From contig JANQSN010000005.1 of assembly GCA_028284045.1 (NCBI GenBank), positions 97,678-161,677 of the forward strand: a DNA stretch of 64,000 nt. Direction: 5' to 3'. The first letter of the stretch is position 1. The number at the start of each line of letters is the position of its first letter. Under the pieces are notes generated by a model. That model ran no database searches. It saw nothing but the letters and a program-made list of their open reading frames with translations, and was not told where the DNA came from. This DNA is from Alphaproteobacteria bacterium. Lineage in GTDB: Bacteria > Pseudomonadota > Alphaproteobacteria > DSM-16000 > Inquilinaceae. Below, piece by piece: positions 53,460-63,454 of the stretch. A program made the position numbers and the translations under genes.

Positions 53460-53487
53460 ACCTTGCGCGCCGGCAATGCGGCAAGGT
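53460..53487. promoter_or_regulatory. Candidate PhaR-type operator upstream of phaB
   Basis: ACCTTGC (53460-53466) and GCAAGGT (53481-53487) form a perfect 7-base inverted repeat with a 14-base spacer, similar in geometry to the dyad at 51646-51672. GC-rich half-sites TGCTGCA and TGCGGC follow at about 53500-53515. It lies about 210 bases before phaB. Role inferred from similarity of form and position. Confidence 0.4.
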
Positions 53488-53692
53488 ATCACCCTCTGCA
53501 TGCTGCACTGCGGCGAACTGTCCGGCCGGCCGTTCCGAAAGAGAAGGGATGGCCCCGAGGGATCGTTCGTCGCCGCCGGAAGCCCGCTTGACGGTCAGGA
53601 TCGCTCACGCGATCGGGTAACCGGGTCGATGATGGCGTCATCGCCGCCGGGACGGCAGCGTCGACAACGGAAAAGCCAGTGGAGGATGAGAC

Positions 53693-54415
<723 letters not shown>

Positions 54416-54589
54416 CGCGCGTCCGCGGACCGGCGGCGCCTCCCCGGTGCCGCCGGCCGCCCACCCGCGTTTCAAAGACAGGAGATGCTACAGCCCCGCG
54501 GGATTGCCTCCCCCACCTTCGCGCGGCACTCAAGCGGACCAAACAGCAAGGTCCGCCCGGCAACGGCTTGAACCAGAGGAAAGCGCAAG

Positions 54590-55486
54590 ATGGACTTCAG
54601 TCAGGTTGGCATCATCGGCAGCGGCACCATGGGCCTGGGCGTGGCCCAGGCCTGTGCGATGCGCGGCGTCAACGCGGTGGTCGTCAAGGCCACGCCCGGC
54701 TCCACCGACAAGGCGCGGGCGGTCGTCGACAAGGCGCTCGACCGGGCGGCGGAGAAGGGCACGCTGACCGGCGACGAGGCCGCCGCCGCCAAGGGCCGCA
54801 TCACGCTCACCGACCAGCATGACGCGGTCAAGGGCTGCCCCCTGGTCATCGAGAGCATCGTCGAGGACCTGGAAACCAAACAGGCGCTGTTCCAGAAGCT
54901 GTGCGGCATCGTCGCCGATGACGCGATCATCGCGACCAACACCTCGACCCTGTCGGTCACCGCGTTGATGAGCGTGTGCTCCAACCGCGAGCGCATCGCC
55001 GGCCTGCACTTCTTCAACCCCGTGCCGATGATGAACCTGGTGGAGGTCATCCACGCGTTTGAGACCTCCGACGAGGTGATCGCCAAGCTGATGAATTTCT
55101 GCAAGCAGATCGCCAAGGAACCGGTGCTGGTCCAGGACACCACCGGCTTCATCGTCAACCGGCTGCTGACCCCCTACATCCTGAACGCGATCCGCCTTCT
55201 GGAGCAGGGCACCGGCACCATCGTCGACATCGACAAGGCGATGAGCCTGGGGGCGGCCCATCCGATGGGGCCGTTCGCGCTGGCCGACTTCATCGGCCTC
55301 GATGTGGTCAACGCCATGGCGCACAACATCTATGACGACGTCCGCCAGCAATACACGGCGGCACCGCATACGCTGACCCGCCTGGTCCTGCTCGGCTATC
55401 TCGGCCGCAAGACCGGCAAGGGGTTCTACGACTGGTCGCAGAAGCCGCCGGTCTCCAACCCGGCGCTGCAGCGGCCGGTCGCCTGA
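54590..55486 (+). CDS. hbd: 3-hydroxybutyryl-CoA dehydrogenase (3-hydroxyacyl-CoA dehydrogenase family)
   Basis: A 298-residue NAD-dependent enzyme interconverting (S)-3-hydroxybutyryl-CoA and acetoacetyl-CoA. The NAD motif GIIGSGTMGLGVAQAC is at residues 7-22, the catalytic His in LHFFNPVPMMNLVEV near 140, DTTGFIVNRLLTPY near 182 and MGPFALADFIGLD near 228. The C-terminal helical domain ends GKGFYDWS. It follows phaB by 174 bases, so the cluster holds both stereoisomeric routes at the acetoacetyl-CoA level; a thiolase (phaA) is absent from the window. Confidence 0.94.
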   Translation: MDFSQVGIIGSGTMGLGVAQACAMRGVNAVVVKATPGSTDKARAVVDKALDRAAEKGTLTGDEAAAAKGRITLTDQHDAVKGCPLVIESIVEDLETKQALFQKLCGIVADDAIIATNTSTLSVTALMSVCSNRERIAGLHFFNPVPMMNLVEVIHAFETSDEVIAKLMNFCKQIAKEPVLVQDTTGFIVNRLLTPYILNAIRLLEQGTGTIVDIDKAMSLGAAHPMGPFALADFIGLDVVNAMAHNIYDDVRQQYTAAPHTLTRLVLLGYLGRKTGKGFYDWSQKPPVSNPALQRPVA

Positions 55487-55690
55487 TCCGGTGCGAACCT
55501 GCCGGCCCGGCGCCTCTTATCGCCGGGCCGGCGGTCTCGCAACCGATCACGGTCTGGTGAAATAGGTAAAATTCGTTGCAAATGCGATCCGATCGGCCCA
55601 CCTTGTCGTAAAGACCCATAAGCACCGGTTCCGGGGCGCCGTGGAGGCGGCCGCCGCGCCGGCGCACTGAGAGACTATCCAGGTTTTCCG

Positions 55691-56092
55691 ATGGTTCCGG
55701 CGATCCGCCCCGTCTCGATGACCGTTCTGCCGCCGCTGCCGGTGCGTTCGCGCCGGCCGGGCGCGGTGGAGGCGTTGCCGCCCGTCGCCCCGGCGCCCGG
55801 CGTGGTGCGGCCCGGCGTGGAGGGGGAAGAGCGGTGGGCGACCGCCGTGGAGCCGCTGGCGCGGCTGCAGCCGGACAGCGCCGCGCGGGCCGGGTTCGCG
55901 GTCCGCGGCGCGCGTAGCGTCGGCGGTCCCGGTAGCCACGGGACGTTGGAAACCGAGGTCATCACCACGCTGCACGCCTTCGCCGAGACCCGGGGCCTGA
56001 CCCTGAACCGGCACCCGGAAGCGGCCAACGCCTATTCCCGCGCACAGTCGCTGGTCGAGGGCGGCAACGTCCACCTCAAGGTCAGCGCCTGA
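55691..56092 (+). CDS. Hypothetical protein, 133 residues
   Basis: I do not recognise this protein. It has a Pro/Ala-rich N-terminal half (VLPPLPVRSRRPG, ALPPVAPAPGVVRPG) and a C-terminal part with ordinary helical composition (TEVITTLHAFAETRGLTLNRHP, AANAYSRAQSLVEGGNVHLKVSA; quoted in part). No signal peptide or membrane helix is clear. It lies between hbd and the convergent SpoIIE-type gene. The C-terminal composition and the clean start and stop support a gene, but without a ribosome binding site confidence is moderate. Confidence 0.5.
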   Translation: MVPAIRPVSMTVLPPLPVRSRRPGAVEALPPVAPAPGVVRPGVEGEERWATAVEPLARLQPDSAARAGFAVRGARSVGGPGSHGTLETEVITTLHAFAETRGLTLNRHPEAANAYSRAQSLVEGGNVHLKVSA

Positions 56093-56115
56093 CCGCAGCC
56101 GGCGGACCGCGCCGG

Positions 56116-57807
56116 TCACGCATGGGCCGCCGGCCCGGCCACCACCATCACTGTCAGATCATCGCGGCACACAAGGGCCTGGTCGTCCAGCGTGGCGATC
56201 AGGCGTTCGAGCTGCTCGCTCGCCGGGCGCTCCGCATGCGCCGCCAGCAGGCGGGCCGACCCCTCCAAGCCCAGCTCGTCGTCATGACCGCCGTCGCGGC
56301 TGCTCTCGATCAGGCCGTCGGTGAACAGCGCCAGCGAGCCCCGCTCCAGCCGCACCGCCTCCGTGCGGTAGGCCATGCCGGGCAGCACGCCCAAGGGCGG
56401 CGCCGCCGCGGCGAAGGACTGCCAGGTGCCGTCCGGCAGGATCCAGGTGGGCGGCAGATTGCCGGCATTGGCGAATACCGTCTCGCCGGTGGCGGCGTCA
56501 TAGAGACCGACCACCGCGGTGATGAACCGGCCGCGCGTCTCGATCGCCACCATCTCGTCGTTCAGCGCCGCCAGGATCTGCCCCGGATCGGTCCATTCCT
56601 TGCCGAGGAAGCGCAACAGCCCGGCCACCCGGGCCATCAACAAGGCCGCATCCATGCCCTTGCCCGACACGTCGCCGATGGCGAAGCACCAGCGCCCGTC
56701 CGGCCGCTCGAAGAAGTCGAAGAAGTCGCCGGAGACGTGGCGGTAGGGCCGGTTGACCGCGTCGATCGGCGCATCGGCCGTCGTGCGCGCCGGCAGCAGG
56801 CTGCGCTGGACCAGCACCGCCATTTCCAGATCGCGGCGGATCATCTCCTGTTCCTGCTCGCGCAGGCGCTTCTTCTCCAGGGACGAGCCGATGCGCGCGC
56901 GCAGCAAGGTGGTGTCGAACGGCTTGGTCAGGTAATCCTCCGCCCCGGCCTCGATGCAGCGGATGATGCTGTCGGTCTCGTCCAGCGCGGAGATCATGAT
57001 GACCGGGACGTCGCGGAACCGCGCCTCACGCTTCAGATGCGACAACACCTGAAACCCGTTCATGTCGGGCATCAGGAGGTCGAGCAGCACGAGGTCGATC
57101 GCCTCGGTGGCGATGCGCTCCAGCGCCTCGCGCCCGCCCGCCGCCTCAATGGCGCGGTGACCGTCGCGGGTCAGCCGGCGGCTCAGCAAGTCGCGGTTGG
57201 CGGCGGTGTCGTCGACCACCAGCACGGTCGCCGGCGGGGTTTCCGGCCGGTCCTCCCCCTCCCCGACCGACCGCACGCTGTCCACCAGCGCCTCGGCCAT
57301 CTGGGCGAGGCTCATCGCGTCGCCGCGCCCGGCCGGCGCCGCGCCGTCGCCGTCGCCGTCGGGCGCGACCGTCGGGCGCAGCGCCTGGTCGATCTGGCCG
57401 ATCGCCTGGTTGGCCAAGTCGATCAGCCCCTTCAGATCGGCTGCGGCGGCGTCGATGCCGAGATCGGCGGCCTCCTCCGCCACCATCTCCGCATAGCCGC
57501 GCACGGCGTTCAGCGGGTTCTTCAGGTCGTGGCGCAGCCGCCCGATGACGTCGCCGAGCGAGCCCGGGGTCGCCGCCGCGATCCGGTCCAGCTCCCCCAG
57601 GATCTGCGACAGCCGCTCCGCCGCGGCGACGGCGCGGTCGAGGTCCTCGTCGAAATCGGCGATGCCCAGGTCGCCGGCATTGCGCGCGAGATGGCGCGCC
57701 CGCTCCACCAGGCCGCGGGCGACGGGCGCGAATTGCTGGCGGGTCTGGGCGGTCAGCGCCCGTGTGATCCGCTGCGTGCGCGTGCCCGCGTCGCCGCTCT
57801 CGCCCAT
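56116..57807 (-). CDS. Response regulator with SpoIIE-type (PP2C) serine phosphatase output
   Basis: A 563-residue protein. Residues about 85-170 contain a histidine-kinase-type H-box helix (GRLRHDLKNPLNAVRGYAEM) with no ATP-binding domain after it. A receiver domain at about 200-320 follows, with VLVVDDTAANRDLLSRRL and the phosphoacceptor in LVLLDLLMPDMNGF, KPFD closing it. The C-terminal PP2C/SpoIIE domain (about 345-560) has SGDFFDFFERPDG, IGDVSGKGMDAALLMA, NAGNLPPTW, LFTDGLIES and DDLTVMVV. It should be an RsbU-type phosphatase gated by phosphorylation, possibly acting on an anti-sigma antagonist. GGAGG lies 8 bases before the ATG at 57807. Its target is not in the window. Confidence 0.9.
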   Translation of the reverse strand: MGESGDAGTRTQRITRALTAQTRQQFAPVARGLVERARHLARNAGDLGIADFDEDLDRAVAAAERLSQILGELDRIAAATPGSLGDVIGRLRHDLKNPLNAVRGYAEMVAEEAADLGIDAAAADLKGLIDLANQAIGQIDQALRPTVAPDGDGDGAAPAGRGDAMSLAQMAEALVDSVRSVGEGEDRPETPPATVLVVDDTAANRDLLSRRLTRDGHRAIEAAGGREALERIATEAIDLVLLDLLMPDMNGFQVLSHLKREARFRDVPVIMISALDETDSIIRCIEAGAEDYLTKPFDTTLLRARIGSSLEKKRLREQEQEMIRRDLEMAVLVQRSLLPARTTADAPIDAVNRPYRHVSGDFFDFFERPDGRWCFAIGDVSGKGMDAALLMARVAGLLRFLGKEWTDPGQILAALNDEMVAIETRGRFITAVVGLYDAATGETVFANAGNLPPTWILPDGTWQSFAAAAPPLGVLPGMAYRTEAVRLERGSLALFTDGLIESSRDGGHDDELGLEGSARLLAAHAERPASEQLERLIATLDDQALVCRDDLTVMVVAGPAAHA

Positions 57808-57863
57808 GCCGATGCCTCCCCGGGCGGCCCGGCCGCGGGCCGCCGCGGCTCCAGGATAGGGGC

Positions 57864-59663
57864 ATGCCGGCGCCCCTACAATCGAGCGTGGAGGCGACCG
57901 TCGGGGCGAGCGTGGGAGCGACCGTCGGGGCGACCGCCGGGGCGCGGCTGGCCGCGATGACCGGGCGGGCGCCAAGCATGCCGGCCGCGCGCCGCGCCCG
58001 GCGGCGCGGCCGGCGCGCCCGCACGTTGATGGAGGCGGTCGGCGGCCTGCCGGCGAGCGTGTGGCTGATGCCGTTGGCGCTGATCGCCACCGGCTACGCC
58101 GTGCCGCTGTTGTCGAAGGCCTTCGTCGACGACGTGATGATCGCCGGCGACCGCGGCCTGGTGGTCTCGCTGATCGCCGGGCTCGCCCTGGCAGCCGGTT
58201 TGCGCGGCGGCGTCACCTGGTGGCTGCGCCGGACCTTGCTGACGGTGCAGATCGACCGGACCTGGGACCACTCGGTCCAGGTCATGTCGGCGGTGTTGGG
58301 CGCCGACCCATCCCGCTCGGCGGAGATCGGCCCCGGCGAGGCCGCCGCCATCCTGCGCGGCCAGGGCCAGGCGGCGCGCGTCCTCTATGGCGACATCATC
58401 CATGCGGTGATCGAGCTGCCGGCGGTGCCGCTCTTGTTCCTGGCGCTCGCCTGGTTCGACCCGCTGATCGCGGCCATCGCGCTGGCACTGACGCTGTTGA
58501 ACGCCGGCGGCTATGCGCTGGTGACGCGGCGGCGGGCGCGGGTGGCGGCGCGGCTGGCCGTGCATCGCGGCCGGTTCGTGGAGCGGCTGACCCGCTATCT
58601 CTCGGTCATGCCGGTGATCAAGGCGGGCGGCGTCGAAGCCGCGGTCCTGGCCGACTGGACGGTGGCGCATGAGCGGCGCGGCCGGGCACTGCTGTCGCTC
58701 GGCCGGATCAGCGAGCGGCTAGGCGTGCTGCCCGGCCTGGTCTCCGGCCTGTCGCTGGCCGTGATCCTCGGCGTCGGCGCCTGGCTGATCCTGGCCGGGC
58801 GGATGACGCCGGGCGACCTGGTAGCCTGCCAGAGCCTGTTCTTCGCCATCAGCGATCCCGTCCGCCGCTTCATCGAGGCGAGCGGCCGGCTGGAGGACGC
58901 AACGGCCGAGACCGCCCGGCGCCGCGCGCTGACCGGCACAGCCGCCACGGGCGATCCGCCCCCCGCGCCCGCGGCGACCGACGAAGGCGCACCGGTGGCC
59001 GGCGCGCCGGCGCTGGCGCTGGACGGCGTCGTGCTCGCCGTCGATGGGCATCGCGTCACGGTCGACGATGTCGTCTTGGAGGCCGGCCGGCATCTCGCGG
59101 TCACCGGCCCGTCGGGCGCCGGCAAGACGCGCCTGGCCCGTCTGGTCGCCGGGCTCGACCGGCCGGCCGCCGGGACGGTGCGGGTCGCCGGGCGCCTGGT
59201 TGCCGACCTGCCGCCGGGCCGGCTGGCCGCCACCACCGCCCTGGTGGGGCGGGAGCTGTCGGGCATGACCGGCCGGCTCGGCGACATCCTGACCCTGTGG
59301 GACGACACGGTCGCCGCCGATCGGATCCGCCACGCGCTCTTCCTGGCCGCGGCGGACGATTTCGTCGGCCGCTTGCCGCAGGGTCTCGACACCGCCGTCG
59401 GTCCCGGCGCCGGCGGCGTCGATTTCAGCGGCGGCCAATGGCAGCGCCTGGCGATCGCGCGGGCGCTGGTGCCGGGGCCGACCGTCCTGGGGCTCGACGA
59501 GGCGCTGGAGGCGCTGGACCTCGGCCTGTCGCTGCTGATCCTCGACCGGCTGGCGGCGGCGTCGATCACCGCCGTGGTGATCGCTCATCGCGGCGAGACG
59601 GTGGGGCGCTGCCAGGCCGGCATCGATCTGGCGGCGGCCGAAATGCCGGCGGTGCCGCGGTGA
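57864..59663 (+). CDS. ABC transporter half, permease-ATPase fusion with altered Q-loop
   Basis: A 599-residue ABC exporter half. The N-terminus is low-complexity (VGASVGATVGATAGA from a repeated DNA unit) before an Arg-rich stretch. A membrane domain with about six TM segments follows (about 55-340), then the ATPase. Walker A is GPSGAGKTR, the signature FSGGQ is canonical, Walker B is VLGLDEALEALD and the H-loop is IAHRGE. The Q-loop position lacks the usual Gln (LVGRELSGMTGRLGD). The start may instead be 57957. The stop overlaps the next start as GTGA (59660-59663), so the two halves form a heterodimer pair. Exported substrate unknown. Confidence 0.88.
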   Translation: MPAPLQSSVEATVGASVGATVGATAGARLAAMTGRAPSMPAARRARRRGRRARTLMEAVGGLPASVWLMPLALIATGYAVPLLSKAFVDDVMIAGDRGLVVSLIAGLALAAGLRGGVTWWLRRTLLTVQIDRTWDHSVQVMSAVLGADPSRSAEIGPGEAAAILRGQGQAARVLYGDIIHAVIELPAVPLLFLALAWFDPLIAAIALALTLLNAGGYALVTRRRARVAARLAVHRGRFVERLTRYLSVMPVIKAGGVEAAVLADWTVAHERRGRALLSLGRISERLGVLPGLVSGLSLAVILGVGAWLILAGRMTPGDLVACQSLFFAISDPVRRFIEASGRLEDATAETARRRALTGTAATGDPPPAPAATDEGAPVAGAPALALDGVVLAVDGHRVTVDDVVLEAGRHLAVTGPSGAGKTRLARLVAGLDRPAAGTVRVAGRLVADLPPGRLAATTALVGRELSGMTGRLGDILTLWDDTVAADRIRHALFLAAADDFVGRLPQGLDTAVGPGAGGVDFSGGQWQRLAIARALVPGPTVLGLDEALEALDLGLSLLILDRLAAASITAVVIAHRGETVGRCQAGIDLAAAEMPAVPR

Positions 59664-61417
59664 GCGGACGCCTGCCGCCGCCCCCGGTCGCCTGGTGGGC
59701 GCTTGCCCGGCATCTGATGGCCGGCCGGCTGTCCTCCCTCGTCGCGCTCTTGATGCTCACCGGGCTCGCCGCCGCGGTCGGGCTGGTGCTGCCGGCGCTG
59801 ACCGGCGTCATCTTCGCCCGCGCCATTCCGGCCGCCGACACCCGCCTGGTCGGGCTGGTGCTGGCCGGCCTGGCGGGCGCGGCGGTGCTGGCGGCAGCGC
59901 TGGAGTTCGCCCGGTCGCTCACCCTGCTCGACCTGATGCAGGCGATCGACCGCATGCTGTCCGGCGCGGTGATGGACCGGCTCTTGGCGGCCGAACCGAG
60001 GCTCTTCCGGCGCTTCGCCGCCGGCGACCTCGCCACCCGCATCGGCGATGTCGAGCTGATCCACCGCGTGCTCGGCCCCAGCGTGGTCGGGCTGGTGACG
60101 GCGGCCGGGTTCCTCGTCGCCAATCTCGGCTTCATGGCCTGGGTCGACGGCCGCCTGGCGCTGTTGGCCTGCGCGCTGGTGCTGGTCATCGCCTGGTGGT
60201 CGAACCGCTACGCCGCCCGGCAGATCCGCTGGGAGGCGGAGGCGGCGCGGGTCGACGCCGCCTTGGTCGGCTTCGTCCAGCAGGCGGCGGACCGGCGGGA
60301 GATGCTGCGCGCCGCGGCGGCAACGGACCGAGCGATGGCCCGCTGGCGCCAGGGCTTCGCCGAGCACCAGGCGGCCGTCGCGGCGGCCCAGCGCGCCGAC
60401 AATACCGGCACGGCGATCAACGCGGCCTTCGGCGTGCTGGCCCCGGCGGTACTGTTCGCCGCCGTGGTGCTGCTGCCCGATCCGCCGGACCTGGCCCAGT
60501 TCCTGGCCTTCTATGCGGCCTTCGGACAGTTCCTCTTCGCCGTCCTGGTGCTGGCCGGCGGGGCCTTGACGCTGAGCCGGCTGGTGGTGCCGCTGGCCCG
60601 CCTGAAGCCGCTGATCGACGCGCCCGCGGAGACGGCGGCCGGCCGGCCGCCGGTGCCGCGGCCCTTCGCCGGCCTGGCGGTCGAGGGCCTGCGCTTCCGC
60701 TACGGCCCCGACGCGCCCTGGGTCGTCGACGGCATAGACTTGGCGTTGGGGCCAGGCGAGACCATCGCGGTGACCGGCCCCTCCGGCTCCGGCAAGTCGA
60801 CGCTGGTCAAGCTGCTCCTGGGCCTGGAGCGGCCGGAGGCCGGTGCCGTCCGCCTCGCCGGCCGGCCGCTCGACGCCTACGATCTGGCCGACTGGCGGCG
60901 CTCGGTCGGCGTGGTCATGCAGGCGAGCCCGCTGTTCGCCGGCAGCGTCGCCGCCAATATCGCCGGGCCGGCCGGCGCGTCCTACCAGGAGGTCGAGGCG
61001 GCGGCGCGCGGGGTCGGGCTCGACCGCGACCGGGCCCGGCTGCCGCGCGGGCTGGGCACGCCGGTCGACCCGGCGCGCGGCGTGCCGGGGGCGCTGCACC
61101 AGCAGATCGTGCTGGCCCGGGCGTTGATCCGGCGCCCGCCGGTGCTGCTGCTCGACGAAGCGACCAATGTCATGGACAGCGACATCCTGCGGCTGGTGAT
61201 GGCCAGCCTGAAGGCGCTCGACATCGCCTCGGTGCATATCAGCCACCGGCTGACCAGCCTGGCCATGGCCGACCGGATCTATGTCCTGCAGGGCGGCCGG
61301 GTCGTCGAATGCGGGCCGTTCACCCGGCTGCTCGCCACCAACGGCCCGTTCATCCAGCTCTACCGCGGCGAGCTGATCTCACCCCAGGCGGCCGACCGCG
61401 ACGCCGAGCGGCGGTAA
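59660..61417 (+). CDS. ABC transporter half, permease-ATPase fusion with degenerate signature motif
   Basis: A 585-residue partner of the preceding half, starting at GTG 59660 in the GTGA overlap. TM segments span about residues 20-320 (LVALLMLTGLAAAVGLVLPAL first). The ATPase has Walker A GPSGSGKST, a Q-loop with Gln (VVMQASPLF), Walker B VLLLDEATNVMD and H-loop ISHRLTS, all intact. The LSGGQ signature is replaced by VPGAL in RGVPGALHQQIVLARAL. Together with the previous half this gives one canonical and one degenerate nucleotide site. Its 3' end overlaps the convergent GH13 gene by 39 bases. Confidence 0.9.
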   Translation: MSGRLPPPPVAWWALARHLMAGRLSSLVALLMLTGLAAAVGLVLPALTGVIFARAIPAADTRLVGLVLAGLAGAAVLAAALEFARSLTLLDLMQAIDRMLSGAVMDRLLAAEPRLFRRFAAGDLATRIGDVELIHRVLGPSVVGLVTAAGFLVANLGFMAWVDGRLALLACALVLVIAWWSNRYAARQIRWEAEAARVDAALVGFVQQAADRREMLRAAAATDRAMARWRQGFAEHQAAVAAAQRADNTGTAINAAFGVLAPAVLFAAVVLLPDPPDLAQFLAFYAAFGQFLFAVLVLAGGALTLSRLVVPLARLKPLIDAPAETAAGRPPVPRPFAGLAVEGLRFRYGPDAPWVVDGIDLALGPGETIAVTGPSGSGKSTLVKLLLGLERPEAGAVRLAGRPLDAYDLADWRRSVGVVMQASPLFAGSVAANIAGPAGASYQEVEAAARGVGLDRDRARLPRGLGTPVDPARGVPGALHQQIVLARALIRRPPVLLLDEATNVMDSDILRLVMASLKALDIASVHISHRLTSLAMADRIYVLQGGRVVECGPFTRLLATNGPFIQLYRGELISPQAADRDAERR

Positions 61418-63454
61418 GTACACGCCCAACCCTTCGCCATTGAGCGACAGCGGTCCGTCGGCGAACCCGTCGGCCGGGACTAGCGCCTGGCCTTGGCCCA
61501 CGGCGGCGTGCCAGCGGGCCAGCGCCCCGGCCGGCAGCCGGCGCGCAAGGTCCGCCGCGGCCAGCCGGTGCCGCACCGCGCGCCCGCGCGACAGATTGAC
61601 CGCGATCACCGCAAGATCGCCCGTCGCCGCCGCCCACATCGCCCAAACCAAGAGGCCATCCGCGCCCGCTACCAGGCCGACCCGGTCGCCGGCATGCACC
61701 GCCGGCAGCGCCCGGCGCAGCGCGGCGAGCGCGGCGATCGTGCGGAAGCTCGGATTGGACCGGTCGTAGGGCGCGTGCATCGGACGGTTGATCGGCCCGT
61801 AAAGCCAGGCACAGCCCGGATTTGCAAACATGTCCTCGCGTACATAGTGGTCGTGGCCGAGCGCGCCTTCCGGCTGCTCCGGCCGCCGGCCGATCGCGCC
61901 GGAGAACTCCTGCTCCGTCCCGTAATAGAGCGCCGGCAGCGCCGGCCCCAGCATCACCACCGCCAGGGCCGCACGCAGTGCCGCCCGTGCGGCGTCCAGC
62001 GAGGCGAAGCGGTCCCCCCAAAAAGCCAGGAACCGGCTGGTGTCCTGGTTGTCCAGGAAGGCCAGGTTGAGCCGGCTGTCGCGGTAGGCGAAGGCGTCGT
62101 GCTCCAGATAGGCGGCCAGATCCGGCACCGCCGCCGGATCCCCCACCCCGTCGAAGACACGGCGCAGATGGTAGTGGAACGGATAGTCGATCATGCCGGA
62201 GAAGCCGGCCGCCCGGCTGTAGCGGCCGACCTCCCGCGCCGCGTGGCCGGCATGCTCCCCCAACATCAGGAAATCCGCCTTGCCCAGGGCGCGTGCGTAC
62301 GCGGCGACCGCCGGTACCGCGCGGCGCCAGAAGTCGAGATCGACATGGCGCACCGCGTCGAAGCGGAAGCCGTCGATATCGGCGGCGGCGATCCAGTATT
62401 TCAGGTGATCGATTAGCCGGTCGCGAACATAGGCGTGCTCGGTGCGCCAATCGGCCAGGAAGCCGAACAGCGGCACCCCCACCAGATCGTCCCCGCCCGG
62501 TGGGTGGAAGAAGGCGGGATCGGCCAGGTCGCGCGGATAGGGGCGATAGGCATTGGCCTCGCCGGCGTCGAATCGGAACCGCCCGTGCGCGCGCCCGTCG
62601 CCGCCGTCCCGCCACACCAGGCAGTCCGCGAGATGGTTGACGATGACGTCGATCAGCACGGCGATGCCGCGCTGATGCGCCGCGGCGACCAGCGCCTTCA
62701 GGGCGTCGAGCCCGCCCAGCCGCGGCTCCACCGCCAACAGATGCAAGGGGTGGTAGCCGTGATAGCCGTCCGCGGCGTTGAGGTAGACCGGGCTCAACAC
62801 CAGCGCGCCGACGCCGAGTGCCTGCAGATAGTCCAGCTTGTCCGTCAGGCCGGCGAGATCGCCGCCATGCACACCACCCGGATCGTCCGGATCGCAAAGC
62901 GCCAGACCCAGCCCGGCGCGGCCGGTATCGCCCAGCGCGAACCGGTCGATCAGCACGTTGTAGAAGAGACGGCGGCGCCAGTCCGGCGGGCTCGGCGTCA
63001 GCTTCGCGCCGCGGCCGCCCGGCGGCACCGGGCCGTCCAGCACGCCGGCGATCGGGCAGGGTTCCACCGTCCGCGGGATGGCCGTCACGCTGTCGGGCGC
63101 GTCGATCGCCAACAGCCGGCGCGGCGGGTCCTGCCAGTGCCAGGTGCCGGCGCGGTCGCTGACGCCAGCGCGGATCACCAGCGTCGCCGGAGCCGCCGGC
63201 ACGGTCACCCGGGCGAGCCAGACCTCCGTCGCCGGGGTCACGGTCTCCCGGTCCGCGGCGATCGGCGGCCCGTCGTCGACGGTGACCACGGCCGCCGCCG
63301 CGCCGCCGTCCAACGCCGCCCGGTCGACGGCGAAACGCACCGCGACCGTCGACAGCGGCGCCACACACCACGCCGCCGGCACGCCGTCATCCGGGCCGAT
63401 CAGGGGAACGAAGACGTCCGTCATGGTGTCGCGCGCCCGGCGGACCGCGGTCAC
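61379..63454 (-). CDS. GH13-family glycoside hydrolase or alpha-amylase-like protein
   Basis: A 691-residue protein of the alpha-amylase family, with an Ig-like N-terminal domain (about 15-125) and a TIM barrel. Conserved region I is DVIVNHLAD, region II GFRFDAVRHV (nucleophile Asp), and region III LMLGEHAGH with the acid Glu. Region IV, usually NHD, reads LDNQDTSRF, so the transition-state His is replaced by Gln (codon at 62045-62047). This may alter or abolish hydrolysis. The start at 63454 (GTG) overlaps the stop of the response regulator gene as GTGA; ATG at 63424 is the alternative. No signal peptide; it would act on cytoplasmic glucans. Confidence 0.85.
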   Translation of the reverse strand: MTAVRRARDTMTDVFVPLIGPDDGVPAAWCVAPLSTVAVRFAVDRAALDGGAAAAVVTVDDGPPIAADRETVTPATEVWLARVTVPAAPATLVIRAGVSDRAGTWHWQDPPRRLLAIDAPDSVTAIPRTVEPCPIAGVLDGPVPPGGRGAKLTPSPPDWRRRLFYNVLIDRFALGDTGRAGLGLALCDPDDPGGVHGGDLAGLTDKLDYLQALGVGALVLSPVYLNAADGYHGYHPLHLLAVEPRLGGLDALKALVAAAHQRGIAVLIDVIVNHLADCLVWRDGGDGRAHGRFRFDAGEANAYRPYPRDLADPAFFHPPGGDDLVGVPLFGFLADWRTEHAYVRDRLIDHLKYWIAAADIDGFRFDAVRHVDLDFWRRAVPAVAAYARALGKADFLMLGEHAGHAAREVGRYSRAAGFSGMIDYPFHYHLRRVFDGVGDPAAVPDLAAYLEHDAFAYRDSRLNLAFLDNQDTSRFLAFWGDRFASLDAARAALRAALAVVMLGPALPALYYGTEQEFSGAIGRRPEQPEGALGHDHYVREDMFANPGCAWLYGPINRPMHAPYDRSNPSFRTIAALAALRRALPAVHAGDRVGLVAGADGLLVWAMWAAATGDLAVIAVNLSRGRAVRHRLAAADLARRLPAGALARWHAAVGQGQALVPADGFADGPLSLNGEGLGVYLPPLGVAVGRLG

